This document shows positions 10,793-21,943 of a stretch of DNA of 64,000 nt, piece by piece. The DNA comes from Paratinospora sagittata (lineage: Eukaryota; Streptophyta; Magnoliopsida; Ranunculales; Menispermaceae). Each line of letters begins with the position of its first letter. The stretch's first letter is position 1. The stretch spans positions 16,245,115 to 16,309,114 of the forward strand of contig CM069604.1 of NCBI GenBank assembly GCA_035771175.1. Direction: 5' to 3'. A program made the translations under genes and the position numbers. The notes under the pieces are model-generated. The model was given only the letters and a program-made list of their open reading frames with translations, made no database searches and had not been told where the DNA came from.

Positions 10793-12090
10793 AACTTCGG
10801 GCATCATTTTCCTATAAAAGGGGGCCTCCCCCCTCTCATTTTCATACCAAATCACTTGTTTTTTGTGATTTCTCTTTCTCTCCCACTCTCCTTGAGTTTT
10901 CTCTTCTCTCTTTTGAGACTCTCTTCGCGGTGCAACGCGATTTTGCTCGAGTGAAGACACTAGTTCTCGAAGGAGTTTTTATCTGAAGGTGGGGAACGAA
11001 ACATAGGTTTACGTGTCTTATAACTTTTATTAAAGTTTACATTCATTTATCATTATGTCTTCTATTCATTTACAATGCATTATTGCGTATAATGTTCATA
11101 CTTATCATACTTATGCCTATATATTGGGAATTCATGTATTACACTGTTGCGATGCTGGATTAATGGTCAATCTGGCTCAACTAGACTTAATTTTGTCCTC
11201 AGTAACTTTAAATAGTGAACGGGAGGCAGCGTGCTGCTCTAATTGGTATTTAAGTAGACCTTGTGTCTCACATCTCAAGCTGGAGACTGATCTGGTTGCT
11301 CTTATTTGAAAGCTATCAGCTTGTACAAGTGATACTGAATGTCCTAACCTTGCACGTAGTGATACCGACCCTCATACGGATTACCAGACATTGTCAAATC
11401 TTGTCTAATGTTAATAAAGACCAAACCTGTTCATCCATTGGCATCATACATAAGCACCACCTAGGGACGTATGTGGTTTATGATATACATAATAGTTAGA
11501 AGTAGTGCTCACTATTATTGATATTTCCCTGGAGAGGGACGTACAATGAGAACCCGGGATTTCTTGGGGATGGACATCTGTAAGCGAATCCAGGGCAACG
11601 TCCTTGGGAAGGTACGTACAACCGAGAACTCGGGTTTACCAGGGGATGGACAGCAATACGTGAACTCAAAGCGCCGTAAAATCATGAAACCAATACGAGA
11701 AGGTGTCATGCATACATGTAATATTGATTATGATGCTTTGATGTGTATTTATGATATTTGATTATGAAGTTTGCTTTATTAATTGTTATATTCACGAACT
11801 ATTTTACCCATTGAGCGTGTAGCTCACTCTGTTGTTATCCAATTTTTCACAGGAGATTAGGGTGGACTGGGTGCAGGTTTTTGGGCCCACATTTTTGTAC
11901 TCTTTGTTTATTCATTGGGAATTTTGGAAGGATGTTCCCTTTACTATTTCATGTACAAATATATTCTGAAATTAATGAAATCAGTATTGTACTAAATTGT
12001 GTTCCTGCGCACTCGGTTATTGTTATAATGCATTCGCGCCCCGTCCGTGAGTGTCCCGCCAGTTTAGGCGCGTCCGGGCGGGGTGTGACA
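10793..12090 (+). repeat. 5'-truncated gypsy LTR in inverted orientation
   Basis: It matches the reverse complement of LTR 1737-3045 from AACTTCGGGCATC onward, through the TATA box (TATAAAA at 10813-10819) and GA-rich leader, to the terminal GGGGTGTGACA at 12090. The first ~60 bases (TGTAATACCCC...) are missing. It abuts a minus-strand copy of the same LTR, so the two lie tail to tail. Confidence 0.85.
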
Positions 12091-12619
12091 TTTAACATCT
12101 CGTATTGGTTCTGTGATTGTATGTCTCCTGAGTTCACGTACAGATGTCCATCCCTAGGTAAACTCGGGTTCTAATTGTACGTCCCTTCTCAGGAACGACC
12201 CCCTAGATTCACGTACAAATTTCCCTCCCCAGGTGATCCCAGGTTCTCATTGTACGTCCTTCTCCAGAGAAATATAAATGAATAGTAGACATAATGATAA
12301 ATGAATGTAAACTTTAATAAAAGTTAGAAGACACGCAGACCTACGTCTCGTTCCCTACCTTCAGATAAAAACTCCTTCGAGAACTAGCGCCTTCCCCTGA
12401 GCAGAACCGCGTTGCACCACGAAGTGAGTCTCAATAGAGAGAAGAGAAAACTCAAGGAGAGTGAGAGAGAGAGAGAGAAATGACAAAAAGCAAGTGATTT
12501 GGTGTGAAAATGAGGGGAGGGGGGGGGGGGGGGGAGCCCCATTTTATAGCGAAATGTTGCCCGAAGTTCAAATTTTTTTATGTTTTATTTTTATTTTTGT
12601 GCAAACCTAGGGTATTACA
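12091..12619 (-). repeat. Partial gypsy LTR (U3-leader side), minus strand
   Basis: In element sense it begins TGTAATACCCTAGG at 12619, has the TATA box near 12541-12548, and runs into the GA-rich leader before being cut at about 12100. A G-run of about 18 bases (12517-12534) sits where the other copy (2949-2956) has eight. A block between about 12270 and 12100 is shortened relative to 2107-2740. Confidence 0.8.
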
Positions 12620-13375
12620 CACATATGTACATCAATAATAATTCATACATAATTAAGAATAATACATGTAAAATTATCATAGATGGTATATTCAAGTGAA
12701 CATAAGATAATCATCATACACACATTCACATGAATACATTGGAAGTAATAAGATATAGATTATACAATTATGCACACATCCAACCAATTTGAGCAAATAT
12801 CATAAGATCAATTTAGTATCAATGCTCAATACTGTAGTTCAATATTAAATGGATTAACACATATACGTTTGAGACACATGATCCATTTAATATAGATGAA
12901 AATTTTCATGTGAACATATGATAATCAATTCTAGCAAGCTCACAATATACACATGTACATATCATATCTCTTAATCAATGACCAAAATATTCATCATTCA
13001 TAACATGATCAAATCAATTAAGTCTTAAGTATAGGAAATGAAATTTAATACTCATTTTAATTAATGCCTAAGATATTTTCAAAATCATACAAATATTATA
13101 ATTGGGCATAGTATGACATGAAAAGTTTATCCAACTCATTCATTACTCAAGCATGTATATAGTACTCATCAATAACATGATGTATGCAATAAAAATAATA
13201 TGACAAGTATCATGCTTAAATGGATATTAAATGCTTCAACATAGACATATCTCTTTATACACAATTAATTTATGCTTCAGCGGATATGTTCAGGCCATAT
13301 GTGGAATAATACAATAGAAATATTTAAATTTAAATAGAAGTGCTACTCATAAGCGAAGACCGATCATGTAGCACT
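12620..13375 (-). other. AT-rich spacer downstream of gag in element C
   Basis: There are no coding blocks. In element sense it corresponds in position and composition to 21217-21470 of element B, between gag and the internal dyad array. It continues on the other side of the gypsy insertion at 1566-1736. Confidence 0.5.
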
Positions 13376-14595
13376 TCAAGGAACCTCGAAACTTGCATTT
13401 TGATCATCGGTTGTGTTGTTCGCGTTCTTGCTGCATCCAAGTAGTTTCCTAATCCACATTTTCCCTCTTGTAATCTTTGGAAACCTTTGAATGTAAACTT
13501 GAATATTCGGATCTTCGTCTTCATCAGTTGAGGTGTAGATGAGTGAACCACTGGATATGGCACTTACTGATTGATCATCCTCAACTTGTTCTTCTTCATC
13601 ATACTGATCGCTTACCAATGATGATATTTTACTTTCATCCATTCTATCTCTGTCATCATCACTTGGTAAGTTGGCAAATATTTCTCTTCTTTCGGATGAA
13701 GCTTCACTGTCTTCTGAGGAGGTCTCAAGTTCGCTTAACACATAAAGTATTCTCTCAAAGCTATTGTTAAATTGATCACCGAACATCTCAATAAATTCGA
13801 TTTTGTACTTCCATTTGTCCGAAAAACCCTCTAAGAAATACTTAACCAATATCTGATGAGGATAGGTTATCCCACAACTTTGCAAATCACTTGCTAATTC
13901 CATCAACCTATCAAGTCCCTCATCAATGGTTTCCTCATGCAAGAACTTGAAACTTTCAAGTGATCTTTTAAGCACTTCAGTTCTTGATGTTATTTCATCC
14001 TTTGCTTCTATAGATATTAGCAAGTTACAAAACTCTTCCAAGGTGAACTCCCATAGATCAAACATTTCTGCTATGCTTGAAAGTTTTTCAGCCCAATATC
14101 TTAGAAGTTTGTTAGCAAAGCAAACGAGGCTAATCCCTGATGGTATCTCTTGATCCAGGTCCTTAAGTCTTCAAGAATTGATCTGAATTTGGAACATGCT
14201 TCTTCAATTGGTTCATTATCAGGAATGTTGAAATCTTCAAATCTTTTATCCGCATCCCTAAGCCTTGATTCTTTGTTGTCAAGAGGCTCACAGTGTACGA
14301 AATGTAGCAATTCTCATGCATCCTTTGCACTCTCACGTTGGCTCACTTGTTCCAATTCTTTATCCGGGAGACTACAAAATAGGGCATACACTGCCTTGGC
14401 ATTTAGGCGATACTCTTCTTTTTCTTGAATTGTCCATAGCCTAACTGGCTTATCAGGAAGAGTATATCCGTTTTTCACCATTCCCCAAATATCAACATCT
14501 TGGGATCTCATAAAAGTCTTCATGAGTATTTTCCACTCATGAAAATTTTCTTTTCCAAACAATGGTGGTCTGTTGGTGTATATGTTGTTGTCCAT
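13376..14595 (-). pseudogene. Gag of element C (two UBN2-like blocks, no zinc knuckle)
   Basis: The start at 14595 (MDNNIYTNRPPLF) gives a copia gag N-terminus with FHEWKILMK and LNAKAVYALFCSLP. After a break near 14310 comes a first helical block (to about 14100), then a long open stretch 14065-13376 with a second, related block (WEFTLEEFCNLL ... FLEGFSDKWKYKIEF), an acidic linker and a basic end (KMWIRKLLGC) closing FEVP-stop. B's gag has the same second block and a matching end (FAVP). No CCHC knuckle or protease follows, unlike A. The protein would package element RNA; loss of the knuckle suggests a specialised, helper-dependent gag. At least two frame breaks are present. Confidence 0.75.
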
Positions 14596-14668
14596 AGTAT
14601 AATTGGTTTAGCACTGTCCTGCCATCTTAATTAAAGAAATTGTTAGATAACCTTGAGTACAAAAACCT

Positions 14669-14682
14669 ACTCTAATACCACT
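14669..14682 (-). promoter_or_regulatory. Primer binding site of element C
   Basis: On the minus strand AAGTGGTATTAGAGT follows the LTR end GGGCTAACA. It is a slightly diverged form of the tRNA-Met site GGTATCAGAGC in A and B. Confidence 0.7.
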
Positions 14683-16783
14683 TGTTAGCCCAGTATAACC
14701 GTCCAAGAGGGCGGGTGAATTGGACTTTGCGGATTTTCGCGTTACTTTTCTAATATTTTAATTAAACGATTAAAGTGCGCAGCCGGTAACAATCCTAATA
14801 ACAAGATGCAGGAAAATAAATGAACACAAATGATTTAGAGTGGTTCGGTTCCCCTTGAACCTACGTCCACTACCCAATCGCACCGATCAGGATTTCCCAA
14901 TCCACTATTGGCTAATCACTTACGGGCGGATTAGAAGCCATTTACACTAACCAACACCAGGGCCCGGTTAGAAAGCCACTACAACACTAACCTACATGAG
15001 GGCTTGGTTAGAAAGCCACAATCTAGCCTACACAAGGGCTTGGCTAGTAAGCTACAACTTGCAACCAACTTACGGGCCTAGTTACGTGCAGTACAAATAA
15101 GGTATAGTCCCGGTTGACTTAAACACGTCAACAATATATCAAGATTACTATTGATATAGAGAAGTGAATAACAACACTCTCAACAATTTAAGCTTACAAT
15201 CTTGAATGACACAACAATCACTATTCCAACGACTATGATTCTAAATGATGCAAAGAGTTTAAATATATTTTTGTCAAATGCACTCGATTCAAATATATGT
15301 AATGTAAAACGATGAATCGAATATGCACAACTATCAAGATATTGATTCAAATTAACAATAAGTTTATAGCTCGAGAATCAATATAACATGATGATCAAAA
15401 CTTGATGATTCTAAATATATATGATGAAGATCAAGATCAAATAACTCAAGTATGATCATGATCACAAACTTTGATTCAATATAATATGATATTAGCACGT
15501 GAATCGAAATCTTAAACTATTCATGAAACCACTAAACAATGAAATATGATATGAAGATCAAGATAGGGTTTCACAAACACAATCAATACAAAATCAGTTT
15601 TAAAGATTATAATCTAAGCACAAAAACTAATTTGCATAAATCAAAATCACAAGAATCTGATTGTAGAAATTTATACCCACTTGGGAAGATTGAAGCACCA
15701 AGATTCTTCTTGTGTGAAGTTGGATGCGAGAAATCACGATCAAGACTCAAATAGAAGATGTAGGAACGCTTGAATCGTCTTGAACACTTGCACAAGAGAA
15801 ACTCTCCAAGTTTCTCAAGGTTTTGAAAGATGTGGATAACTATTCAAAAAATTGAATCGAAAACTCAAATGTAGTGAACTTTTGCTTTGAATAAAGGATT
15901 AAATGGCTTAAGAAGTTGTTTAGGACGAGTATAAATGATGTAGAAAAAATCGCACAAGTTTTCTTGATTTTGGAAAAGTTGCTCTTCAAATGAGCAAGTG
16001 TGGTATTTTTAGACAAACACCACACCGAGGCACAGGATCGTGTTCCTTAACACAAGAGCGCGTTTCTAGTTTGAAATCTGAAAACTTTCAGATTTCCCTC
16101 CAATCAAGGAGCACATTCCTTAGTATGTCCGTTGGGCATAGAAACGAGTTCTTTCAAGAAGAACCACTGACTCTTGAAAATGTCCCCATTTTTCCCTTGG
16201 CAATAGAAGCGCGTTCATCCTTTAAGGAGCACGTTCCTTTTTCCTGATCAGAAAAAATTTGAGTCTCGGGAAATGTCACTGGAGTGTGTTCCTCTTACAA
16301 GGAGTGCGTTCCTTAACCCTAATAAAAAAATCGCTGAGTCACGAGAAAAAACTCAAGAGCGCATTTCTCGCTATAGGAATGCGTTCCTTCACTGCCAAGT
16401 GAAAGAAACTCGATTTTTTTATCATTGTAGGTTTATGACATTGTCAAAAACATAAACTAACATTTTAAGACATTTTTGACACGATTAAGGTATAATTGAC
16501 ACAATTAAAACATGAGCAATTTAATCGATTAAACCAATGATGATAGCAATAAGTAGAAAACATGTGAGACGATAAAACTATGCAAAGTTGACAAGATAAA
16601 TGCATGCTAAACACTAAACAATATATGTATGATAAACAATTATGACCAAGTGATAGCATAATTATCAAACTGAAATAAGTGTATGCACGATTAATCATAT
16701 AGTAATGTATATGCATGAGTGTATTAACCTATATGAATGATTTTTGAAAAGATGCAAATCATGTGTGGTTGGAACAAATAACA
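14683..16783 (-). repeat. LTR of element C (about 2.1 kb) with U3 dyad array and leader hairpins
   Basis: The 3' end in element sense (CTGGGCTAACA at 14683) is fixed by the PBS. The 5' end is placed at 16783 because TGTTAT...AACC there resembles the start of B's LTR; this end is less sure. U3 dyads include GGAGTGTGTTCCT (16281-16293) with AGGAGTGCGTTCCT (16300-16313), and GAGCGCATTTCTC (16357-16369) with AGGAATGCGTTCCT (16375-16388). Leader hairpins have stems CTAATC/GATTAG (14912-14917, 14929-14934), CTAACC/GGTTAG (14947-14952, 14966-14971; 14987-14992, 15006-15011) and CTAGCC/GGCTAG (15023-15028, 15042-15047). Confidence 0.65.
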
Positions 16784-17640
16784 ATTACTCTACAAAACTA
16801 TGATTTTAGTAAAGTAATACAACCATGAAGCTTTTGAATCTTCGTGAAGTACTGTTCCTTCCACATGCTTTGACATTGCAGTGGAATCTATTAGATATAT
16901 CTAGTTAGCACTGAAACAACTACGTTAAAGAGATTAGACAACACAGGTATGTTGTTTTCAATCATCAAATCAAAACTGGGTGAGAGTATTACATCAATAG
17001 TAGTGACACAAATATTTAGTATATTTATCTCTATACATTCATAACTGGTCATAGATATTGGAATAAGCTAAAGATCAATGACCCTTTTTACTCTAGCTAG
17101 AGAAATTAAAGAAGCAGATACATGAAGACAAATAGATAGATAGGAAATTGATTAAAGCTCAAGGAAGATTAGTTTATTAATTATGGTATAACTCAAAGAG
17201 TAGAAGATCACTAAAAATTAATTGCTTAATAAAATCAATTAGAATATACCTATATATATATATACCATGTGCTCATCATCAGAGCTAGCTAGATGGGAGT
17301 TGGATATATAGCTTAGGAGCAGGAAGGCATATATTCATAATAAGATGGTATAGTCTATTTCTCTTTCATTCTTTTTCTTGTCTTTTATTTCGCTATATTA
17401 TTGTTGCTTCTGATTATTGAGTTTGCTATTTGATTATTTAAGGACTAGTTTTTATTTGATTTGATTTTTTGTTTGTCAACCTACAACACTGACATTTTTA
17501 TTTGCACCCTTGTAATATTCATTCATACCATTTTTTTAATTGTGCATGCGTGTTTAAGGGTCATAATATGCATTATCCTATTTTATTTTTAATTTGGGAG
17601 TTCATTTGATTCGATTTAATAATTAGGCATTTGATTTGTT
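16784..17640. other. No gene seen; flank between element C and the CACTA relic
   Basis: AT-rich sequence with a short (TA)n run near 17250-17262. It may include the 5' untranslated part of the CACTA element, but I could not find a CACTA terminal inverted repeat here. Confidence 0.5.
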
Positions 17641-17658
17641 GTGTATATGAATAGTGCA

Positions 17659-18018
17659 ATGGATCGAAGTTGGATATTAGAAAGAAATAAAATTTTAGCC
17701 AAATATATTGTTGAGGTTAGAAATTTAATACAACTAGCAAGGAACCACTTAAACGAAAATAGAAAGATTCGTTGTCCGTGCGCAAAGTGTTTGAATTATA
17801 TTTGGCATACTATTGATGTTGTTCAAGCTATTTGAAGAAAATGGGTTTTCTAAATCTTATACAAAGTGGATATACCATGGAGATCCTGATGAAGTTGCAC
17901 TACCACCTAATGTTGAAGAATATAATGAATTTGAAGAGGATGTCGGGTTTCAAGGAGTAGCTAATGATCATTGTTTACCAATATGGCAAGATATTTTTGG
18001 TAGAAGCTATGTGGACAA
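17659..18018 (+). pseudogene. CACTA TNP2 transposase, N-terminal (transposase-associated) domain
   Basis: The start ATG at 17659 gives MDRSWI, the usual start of this family. CPCAKCLN (about residues 36-43) is its cysteine signature. A frameshift near 17815-17830 separates this from the next part (LFEENGFSKSYTKWIYHGD), which matches the family's NGF..SYT.W..HGE block. The reading then ends at B's LTR (18019). Function in an intact element would be DNA binding and excision; this copy is dead. Confidence 0.85.
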
Positions 18019-19983
18019 TGTTGTCTTAAGGAACCCAGGGATGAAAATGTTTTGATGATTTCAAACTACTCAAGTTTGTGTAATATAATGATCTTGTTAA
18101 GTGTTTTAGAACTATCGAAAATCAAGATCAAATAACAGAGCTCACAAGCCTATTAAATGTCAAAGATCAAAGTTTAAAGATTTTCAGCACTTAGAATGTA
18201 AAGCTATTGATCAAACTACTCTCAGCAAGATTTAGTCAATTGTATGTTTTGATCGATGTATTTTTAAAGGTTTTTCAAATGATTTAAATTCTCAATTATT
18301 TTAAGTGTTTGATTTGATTGATTTATTAGTTGATTTAATTGAGTTTTGCAAGTTTAAGTTAATTTCAGAAATTAGTTTTAAGTGTTCGATCAGGACACTG
18401 ATTCTACATCAACCCGTTTGCTATTTTTCCAGCTTTTAAAGATTTAATCTTTAAGGACGCTGATAGTTATAAGTTGGAAAACATTCAAGATGCTACTTGA
18501 CCAGGAGCACCCTTACTTAAGAACCAACTTAGTAACTCTCAGGTTGCTGATCGTTCTTCAACATACTTATCATTTTTATTAGTTAAAACATCAAGACGCT
18601 CATCACCTAGTAGCTCGCTTATGTTTTTTAGTTGTTTTAAAATGTTTTAAAACTTCAAGACGGTTACGTCCTTTGTAGCATCCTTATAGTGTTTGTGTTT
18701 TAAATATCAGGATGCTTACACTTTTATAGCCCCCTTGTGACTTTAAGTATGCTAAAACACGACAGGACGCTAACTGTTGTTTAGCGCCATCATAACTTTG
18801 AGTCATTTTCAATCGTTAAGTAAGTCAGAACGCTTACGATCAAGTAGCGCCTTCACTTCATAGTTCAGCAGGACGCTTATGGTTCATGAGCGCCCTCAAG
18901 GAACAAAATGACAAAGTTGATATTATGCGTCAGGATGTTGATTGATCAATCAGGACGCTAATCCAACGCTATCACAAAGTTGACAGTTTCACTTTTTTAG
19001 AACTTTTTGTGCTGAGAAACCTTTTAAGATTTGTCAGATATTTCCTCTAATACACGAAATCACGATTCCTGAAACCTTCCTTATTCATGTAATCTGAAAA
19101 GAATAACCAGAATGTACGTGAAGATTGTTTTTGCCATCTTCGTGAAAGATTCTAGCTGTTGTGAGTAAAAGATCATTTTGAAATTCAGATGTCCAACAAC
19201 TTCATTTCTACTGAGTCTATATATACCAGCACTTAGACTCAAACCACACATCGAAGATTCATTGAGCAAATACTTTTGAAAATTAGTCGAGTTTTTCAAT
19301 TTGATTTCAGAACTCAACTTGTTTTAGTTTTCAAAGTGTTTTCTTTGAAACTCTGTTTTTCAAAGGATTTTCATACTGACCTTAATATCTATCTTTCTTT
19401 GAAAATCTATTTGAAGGATATTAAACTGTTTTCTATTCAAATTTTTAGCACGGTCTTATTCATACATCATTCTTGCTGAAGAAGGAATTTGTGAGATAAT
19501 TCATAGGATACAATTGTACTTTGATTCATATCTTGTAAATTGTATCGAGTTGTAACAATAGTTATAAAAACTATGGAGTACCCAACATTGTTTTTGTCTT
19601 CAGAGATAGGTACTTCTCAAGCTTGTAAATTGAGAAAGGTTTAGGTTAGCCTCACACCTAAAAGTTGAGATAGGTAGCCTGTAAGCCGAGAGGCTTAGGT
19701 TGGTCTCAAGCCTGTAAGTTGAGCTTTGTAACAATTGTTCTCACACTTGGAAGTTAAGAAAAGGTGTAACGATTTGGTTCTCACCCGTAAGAGAATCCCT
19801 TGGTGAAGAGGTTTCAAATCCTAACTGAGGAGGTTAAGTAGTAGATGTAGGCAAGTAGCTGAACCACTCTAAATCAATTATGTTGATTTTATTTAAATTT
19901 CCACATTTACTTATTGCCATTGTAATACTTTTGATTGTCTAAGTATCCAATTCACCACCCTCTTAGAGATACTTGGGCCAACA
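18019..19983 (+). repeat. 5' LTR of element B (1965 bp)
   Basis: Ends are TGTTGTCTTAAGG...GGGCCAACA. The U3 dyad array spans about 18400-18970, for example GGACGCTAAC...TTTAGCGCC at about 18765-18788. The TATA box TATATATA is at 19218-19225. The leader holds about six hairpins (19615-19800), among them CTCAA-GCCTGTAAG-TTGAG near 19705-19722 and GGTTCTC/GAGAATC near 19777-19798, the last ending about 190 bases before the PBS. Confidence 0.85.
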
Positions 19984-19999
19984 ATTGGTATCAGAGCTG
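19984..19999 (+). promoter_or_regulatory. Primer binding site of element B
   Basis: ATTGGTATCAGAGCTG follows the LTR directly; it is the standard copia tRNA-Met site. Confidence 0.9.
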
Positions 20000-20039
20000 A
20001 GTTGCTCATTAAAGAAATCTAACAATTTCTTTGATATCA

Positions 20040-21216
20040 ATGGCAATGTCTAGAAGTTTTGTCATGGAAGTAGGTCAATCCCTAGACAGACCACCTGTAT
20101 TCAATAGAGACTATTTTGAAGATTGAATGAGAAGGATGAAATCCTTTCTACGATTTAAGGATATCAGTCTATGAGAAATGGTTCTAAATGGTTACACCAT
20201 GCCCAACAAGCCTATTGAGCTATAGACAGACAAGGAGAGACTCAATGATAAATAAAACTCTCAAGCCGTTTATGCCTTGCATTGTTGTCTACCCGAGGAA
20301 GAAGTAAATAGGGTAGTTCATCTTGAAAGTACTAAGGAGATTTGGGAAACTCTCAAATGACTTGGAGATTTGGGAAACTCTCAAATGACTTCATGGTGAA
20401 AAGATAATGAATCGAGATGAAAAACTTAAAGAGTTTGAAAGGTTATTTGATTCCATCGAAATATCCGAGAATGAATCTCTTGATATGGCATGTTGTAGGC
20501 ATCAATCCATCCTTGATGGAATGAAAAAACTTAATAAGAAAATATCTACCAAAATGGTCTTTGTATATTTCAGTGATAAGCTTCCAAAGAAATGGAATGA
20601 TAAGCTAATCACATTAGCTAAAATAGTTGATCCATGGGAAATGAGTTTGGAAGAGTTCTGTGATCTCTTAAAAACCATGGAAGGAAGGGATGAAACCAGG
20701 AACCAAGTTAGAATGGTAGAAGAGTCACTTATCCACTTTAGGATTTTCGAAAGTAAGTCAGTTCATGATCATCTTCAACGATTTGAACGTTTGATAAATG
20801 AACTTGAACAATTTGGAAAATCCATCTCTCATTCTACTTTAGTGGAATGTTTTCTAAACAGTTTTCCTAAAAACTGGAAATACAAAATAGAATTTCTAAA
20901 AGAGTTTTCAAATCCATTTGAAATTAGTTTTCAAGAAATTGATTATATTTTAAGTGGATTAGCAACAACATTCGAGAGAAAAGACATGCTTGTAAATGTG
21001 CCAAGCAGAAACATAAGTGAGATTGTTGATGAAGAAGATCTAAGGACAATGAGTCAACACTCCTCAACAAGTACAACAAGACCACATGTACATAATGAAA
21101 GATCTTTTGATGAAGTGCTGAGAAGAAAGTTTGCATGGAAAATGAATATCTTGAAATATCTTAGCTGCTTCAACAAAAGACAAAGTGCACAAATTGAGGA
21201 CTTTGCAGTTCCTTGA
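20040..21216 (+). pseudogene. Gag of element B (UBN2-like, no zinc knuckle)
   Basis: The natural start is ATG 20040 (MAMSRSF), 57 bases beyond the PBS. The first ~120 codons (to 20400) contain several stops; at least two stand where C's gag has Trp, so TGG became TGA or TAG. A 29-base tandem duplication at about 20336-20393 adds a frame change. From 20407 the frame is open for 269 codons: first block (FERLFDSIEI...LPKKWNDKL), second block (WEMSLEEFCDLL...FLNSFPKNWKYKIEFL), an acidic/Ser linker and a basic end closing FAVP-stop. There is no CCHC knuckle and no protease. It would coat the element's RNA in a particle, probably with pol from a helper. Confidence 0.8.
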
Positions 21217-21943
21217 GGTAAAAGCCAAAATTTGTGCAAACGTATAAAAGTCATTCTATCACTGTTATTTTTATCTAAATACATTTATCAATGATTTTTG
21301 GAATTAAATGACTATATTTTTAATCATGTTTTGCTTGAAATGTTCAAATATTTGATTCACATGATTAAATTGTTGATGATTGGTCAATGAAATTTAATTA
21401 TTGATATTGATTATTCATCCATAAGATATTTAAGAATGATTTATTGCATTTGATTAACATCAATGTATAAGTGTCCATGAGGAAGCTGACAGCGTTTCAA
21501 GACGCTCATTGCACCAGTAGGACGCTAACAGCGAAAAAGGACGCCAATATGCCCAAAGGCATTAGTTGTTCAAGGACGCTTATCGCAGGGAGGACGCTGA
21601 TCATTTTTAATGATAGATTTATTAGGACGGTAATAGGAACTAGGTTGTGGCACGTGAGTGTGTCAGGAACACACTTATCAATTTGGTAAAGTTTAAATAT
21701 GAACCTTAAGTGACTCAGTCGTCACTTTCACTATTTGATGCCCTAGGACGCTCCTTCAGAAACTGACGAGGAACCGTTCCGGAATCACTGTTGCACCTAC
21801 CTTCAACTGATTTCCTCGTGTCAGCTCTTCAAATTTTTTGGTAAAATCTTGATCTTTGTTCGATTTTGAGTCTTTTGATTCCTATTTTACTAGTTTTCAC
21901 CAAAGTCATTTCAATTTCCCTACTGTTGTCTTTCTGCTCATCA
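21217..21943 (+). repeat. Internal dyad array and leader upstream of ORF2 in element B
   Basis: After an AT-rich stretch (21217-21470), GGACGCT-type units recur: AAGACGCT near 21500, AGGACGCTAACAGCG near 21520, AGGACGCC near 21537, AGGACGCTTATCGC near 21575, AGGACGCTGATC near 21590, AGGACGG near 21625 and AGGACGCT near 21745. This is the motif of B's own U3. A pyrimidine-rich leader (about 21840-21943) then runs to the ORF2 start. C has its own U3 motif in the equivalent place, so an internal promoter or RNA signal is plausible. Confidence 0.7.

Larger units (their letters stand above)
1737..12619 (-). mobile_element. Ty3/gypsy chromovirus composite, heavily rearranged
   Basis: The left boundary is a complete 3' LTR (1737-3045) preceded, in element sense, by a polypurine tract and by integrase with a chromodomain (3368-4500). 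The right boundary is the U3-side start of the same LTR family (12091-12619, minus). Between them lie a truncated copia element (4500-8727), an ORF2-like fragment (9311-10530) and an inverted LTR (10793-12090). No gag, protease or reverse transcriptase of the gypsy element remains. CACA flanks the block on both sides, so it may descend from one insertion that later collapsed and recombined; that history is inference. Confidence 0.55.
1..16783 (-). mobile_element. Element C: pol-less LTR retrotransposon, split by a nested gypsy composite
   Basis: Read on the minus strand the order is LTR (14683-16783), tRNA-Met-type PBS, gag (13376-14595), AT-rich spacer, a dyad-repeat array (1439-1565) and an envelope-like ORF2 (1-1040) that leaves the window. 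The gypsy composite 1737-12619 interrupts the spacer; CACA stands on both sides of it (1733-1736 and 12620-12623). The reunited order matches element B (18019-26905), which supports one element rather than two. No reverse transcriptase, integrase or protease remnant lies between gag and ORF2. The 3' LTR is outside the window. The short CA-rich duplication is weak evidence, so the joining rests mainly on the shared architecture. Confidence 0.6.

Noticed and set aside
10634..10954. 106-codon plus-strand frame
   Set aside because: It lies across the (TA)n tract and the start of the inverted gypsy LTR; the content is microsatellite and GA-rich leader.
16273..16455. Small frames across C's U3 (15990-16455)
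   Set aside because: They consist of the repeated AGGA..CGTTCCT dyads and have no start context or homology.
17200..17280. CACTA terminal inverted repeat upstream of the transposase
   Set aside because: CACTA occurs near 17213 but without the expected extended repeat or a partner after 28793.
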